In this document: piece after piece, positions 61,791-64,000 of the stretch
How positions within the stretch are numbered: the stretch's first letter is position 1
Layout of the letters: every line of letters begins with the position of its first letter
Source: Lytechinus variegatus
Lineage: Eukaryota; Echinodermata; Echinoidea; Temnopleuroida; Toxopneustidae
Direction of reading: 5' to 3'
Assembly (NCBI RefSeq): GCF_018143015.1
Contig: NC_054741.1
Span: 53,769,048-53,833,047 of the forward strand
DNA length: 64,000 nt
Notes under the pieces: generated by a model
Databases searched by the model: none
Told to the model about the DNA's origin: nothing
Seen by the model: only the letters and a program-made list of their open reading frames with translations
Translations under genes and position numbers: made by a program

Positions 61791-62379
61791 TATTCTATTT
61801 TCAGGTCTATACACAAGCTATCAAAATCGCGTTCGCATTGTTTATTTGGACTTATGAAATAAATCTCCTTTATCCATGTTAACTTGTTTGTATGAATAAA
61901 TTTAAGATGTTAATAAACGCGTTAGTCTTAAGTAAGAACTACACCTTAGGAAACAACAACAAAAATCAGCATTTAACTCCCCATGATAATAATAATAATA
62001 ATGAGAATGATAATAACGTCATGTTAGCCGCTGGTGAAAGGGCAATATCTGTGCTTCCTGGTCACATTTGTTCTTTTAAAAAAGTGGTATTACATCGTAT
62101 TCATGGACAGTTTGCTTTTTATTAAGTCATCATTAAAAAGATGGACTGCAGTTGCCCTTTTCATGTGATTATGAAATAAGATAATTCAACATGCATTTAA
62201 GGCACCTGTTTGCCTGACGAGGAAAGGTCGTTTTTTTTTTGAAAAGTACACATGCATATGGGCCAAAATCATAGGTCGGGTCCCCGAGGTGCAAAATTCT
62301 AAATACGCGCCTGGTGGCTCCCGAGCAGATAGCACAATAAGGAGAAGGGGAAAGGAGGGAAGAAGAACACGAGGGCATG

Positions 62380-62600
62380 CAGCCGCACGGCCACCGTACG
62401 CTCGACGTACGGTCGCTGTAGACCGTTCTACGCCATGCCTACGGCTAGTCTAATTTCTACGGCGAGTGTAGAAAAGAAAAAATGTTATAACTCCGAGTTA
62501 AAATTCTACGGCCACCCCTACGGCCTGTGAAAAGTAGGATCCGCCGTACGTCGACCCTGCGGCCACCGCAGATTTTCTGCGGCCGCCGCAAAGTTTTATG
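62380..62600. repeat. GC-rich block of short 'tacggc/gccgta' repeats
   Basis: CGGCCACCGTACGCTCGACG, CTACGGCCACCCCTACGGCC and CGTACGTCGACCCTGCGGCC recur with many small inverted pairs. Likely a MITE; the ends are unclear. Confidence 0.5.
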
Positions 62601-62691
62601 GAAGTCGCACTTTGAATATAAAAATACATTTTTATCATTATATAAGAAATGACATATTTTGCCAATATAATGATTGTTTTCAGGCAGAGGT

Positions 62692-62717
62692 CATAGAGAT
62701 GTATATACATCTCTATG
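62692..62717. repeat. Perfect 26-bp palindrome flanked by direct repeats
   Basis: CATAGAGATGTAT followed by its exact inverse ATACATCTCTATG. GCAGAGGT lies immediately on both sides, an 8-bp direct repeat like a target-site duplication. Confidence 0.95.
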
Positions 62718-63067
62718 GCAGAGGTCCACTCATAGATCACAATTAATCACATGCACTCAAGTTAGTGCTCTTATCATTATCATTATTACCCCCCCCCCCC
62801 TTCACATTATTAATATAGGCCTATGGAATATACAGGGTCTATGGCGGCCATTTTGCTTATCAAGAACATAAATATTTTGTCAAAAATCTTGCTTACAGAC
62901 AGTATTTTACTCCTGCAACATAGGCCTACGTAATTACACTCATTTCATCGTCAAATGATCAGTTCTTTTATGACTTCAATGAGCAATTTGCATATTTTTG
63001 ACGGCCATATTCGATTTTTGCCAATCTGCGCCTTAAAATTCCGAAGGTTACGCGAGTGGCATCATTC

Positions 63068-63085
63068 CATAGAGATATCTCTATG
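63068..63085. repeat. Perfect 18-bp palindrome sharing the same arm
   Basis: CATAGAGAT followed by ATCTCTATG. The 9-base arm is identical to the outer arm of the palindrome 350 bases upstream. About 300 bases before the SLC22 start codon. Confidence 0.95.
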
Positions 63086-63380
63086 CACCATTCAGATTCG
63101 GAATCGGCAACCCTCGAATTGACAATAAACCATTTAAAAAAAGATGTATACATAAAAAAAAACAAGGTTTAGTCCATTTTCTATGGGGCCTCGCCTTAGC
63201 TACAGTGTGATGTATTGTGTGGCACGGCTTGAACCGGGTCACAGATAAGAACAACGACTCTTATTCATTGAGCTGCTGGTAACGCATTCGTAACACAAAC
63301 GCGGCATTGCAGCTAGCTCTCATTTAGTTAGCTGCTTCCAACCCTGTCTAGAGGTTCGTTCTGAAGTATACCTTGCAAGG

Positions 63381-63529
63381 ATGAAGTTTGACGACATTCT
63401 CCATGTCCTCGGGAGTTCGGCCCTTACCAGCGAAGAACCTACGCCCTAGTCTGTCTGTTCGCCATACCTTCCTCATGGGCTACCCTCATCCAAATTTTCG
63501 CGATGGGTCGGTCTGACCATTGGTGTCAG
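63381..63529 (+). CDS. SLC22-type organic ion transporter, first coding exon (partial, frameshift)
   Basis: The exon begins ATG (63381) with MKFDDILHVLG. From 63413 in another register it reads EFGPYQRRTYALVCLFAIP, then SSWATLIQIFAMGRSDHWCQ, up to a GTAATT donor at 63530. This is the N-terminus of SLC22 organic cation/anion transporters: a short cytosolic start, the first membrane segment and the DHWC of the first extracellular loop. The two registers meet at the GGG at 63411-63413, where one base appears missing. As given, the ATG frame meets TAG at 63447. It is either a sequencing or assembly slip, a variant, or a decayed copy. Remaining exons would lie beyond the window. A CCGGTTCAAG B-box-like string (minus, near 63230) lies upstream. 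Confidence 0.82.
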
Positions 63530-64000
63530 GTAATTATTATTTTTTGTCTTAAATCATTTCATCTTTATCCCCATTCAGGGACAGAAATCTCTCCCTAAAG
63601 TTAGGGGGACAAGGGGCTGGAAAATTTGACAAGCAAAAAAAAAGGTTATCATCCCAAAATAGTATTTTCATCTTATCCTAAAATGCACGTTTTATGTCGA
63701 TTTTGAATGAAGTATTTCTTACCATCATAAAAGACCACATAGGGGTACATTTGATATTGTGCCCCCCTCCTACTATTTGGAGTAGGGGGACATGTCCCCC
63801 TGTGATTTCTGCCCATGTCCCCTTTATTAAAATACACATAAAAATCACTGACATGAAAAACATGGTGTGTGTATATAGTTAATGAAGGCCTCGCATAATT
63901 ATTTTCTCATCCTTTATGGTGAATTAATTCTGTATTGAATTCATGTAGGGAAGCGTCTATTCTTCTTGAATCATATAAATACATGCTTTAAATTTAATAA
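63530..64000 (+). other. Start of SLC22 intron 1
   Basis: Follows the GTAATT donor. It contains an inverted pair around 63757-63810 (GTGCCCCCCTCC..GGAGTAGGGGGACATG), an element fragment. No further exon before the window ends. Confidence 0.45.

Overview
The window looks like AT-rich nuclear DNA from an invertebrate deuterostome, most likely an echinoid-type echinoderm. This rests on intron-rich genes with GT-AG junctions, very dense small DNA-transposon relatives in several recurring families, an echinoderm-like repeat carrying repeated AGGTCA half-sites, and a CR1/L2-type LINE. No operons, rRNA genes or CRISPR arrays were seen, and I recognised no LTR element, retrovirus or Polinton. The species call is inference from pattern, not from a search.

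Four host genes are supported. (1) RPUSD4, minus strand, 5054-11695: a seven-exon mitochondrial-type pseudouridine synthase, joined here in frame to 416 aa. (2) ANAPC7 (APC7), plus strand, 14846-33655: the TPR subunit of the anaphase-promoting complex, fifteen coding exons joined in frame to 562 aa. It lies head to head with RPUSD4 across about 3.1 kb holding a CpG-rich block and an ETS-like site. (3) CUTA, minus strand, 41091-44479: a two-exon CutA1-family protein of 165 aa. (4) The first coding exon of an SLC22-type organic ion transporter, plus strand, 63381-63529, running off the right edge with an apparent one-base frameshift.

The rest is mostly mobile DNA. 0-5 kb: 3' flank of RPUSD4, one hairpin, little else. 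12.7-14.1 kb: a Harbinger-like element with a near-perfect quasi-palindrome. ANAPC7 introns: an 821-bp foldback, several MITEs, microsatellites and a tandem array that copies the exon 5 splice donor. 34-40 kb: nested elements (Tc1/mariner-like, piggyBac-like with TTAA duplication, Harbinger-like) and a locus built of templated copies. 30 kb and 42-43 kb: inverted copies of one 1.1-kb family. 44.6-49.3 kb: no recognised gene, with G/C-run repeats. 49.3-57.2 kb: a composite in which a LINE and two CAG-flanked elements sit inside a larger element with identical 20-bp ends. 57-63 kb: more MITEs, a degenerate tandem repeat and two related short palindromes before the SLC22 exon.

The host genes have unrelated housekeeping or transport roles: mitochondrial RNA modification, cell-cycle ubiquitination, CutA1 and solute transport. 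I see no evidence that they form a functional cluster. The most unusual host-gene feature is the nine-unit array of the exon 5/donor junction in ANAPC7 intron 5.
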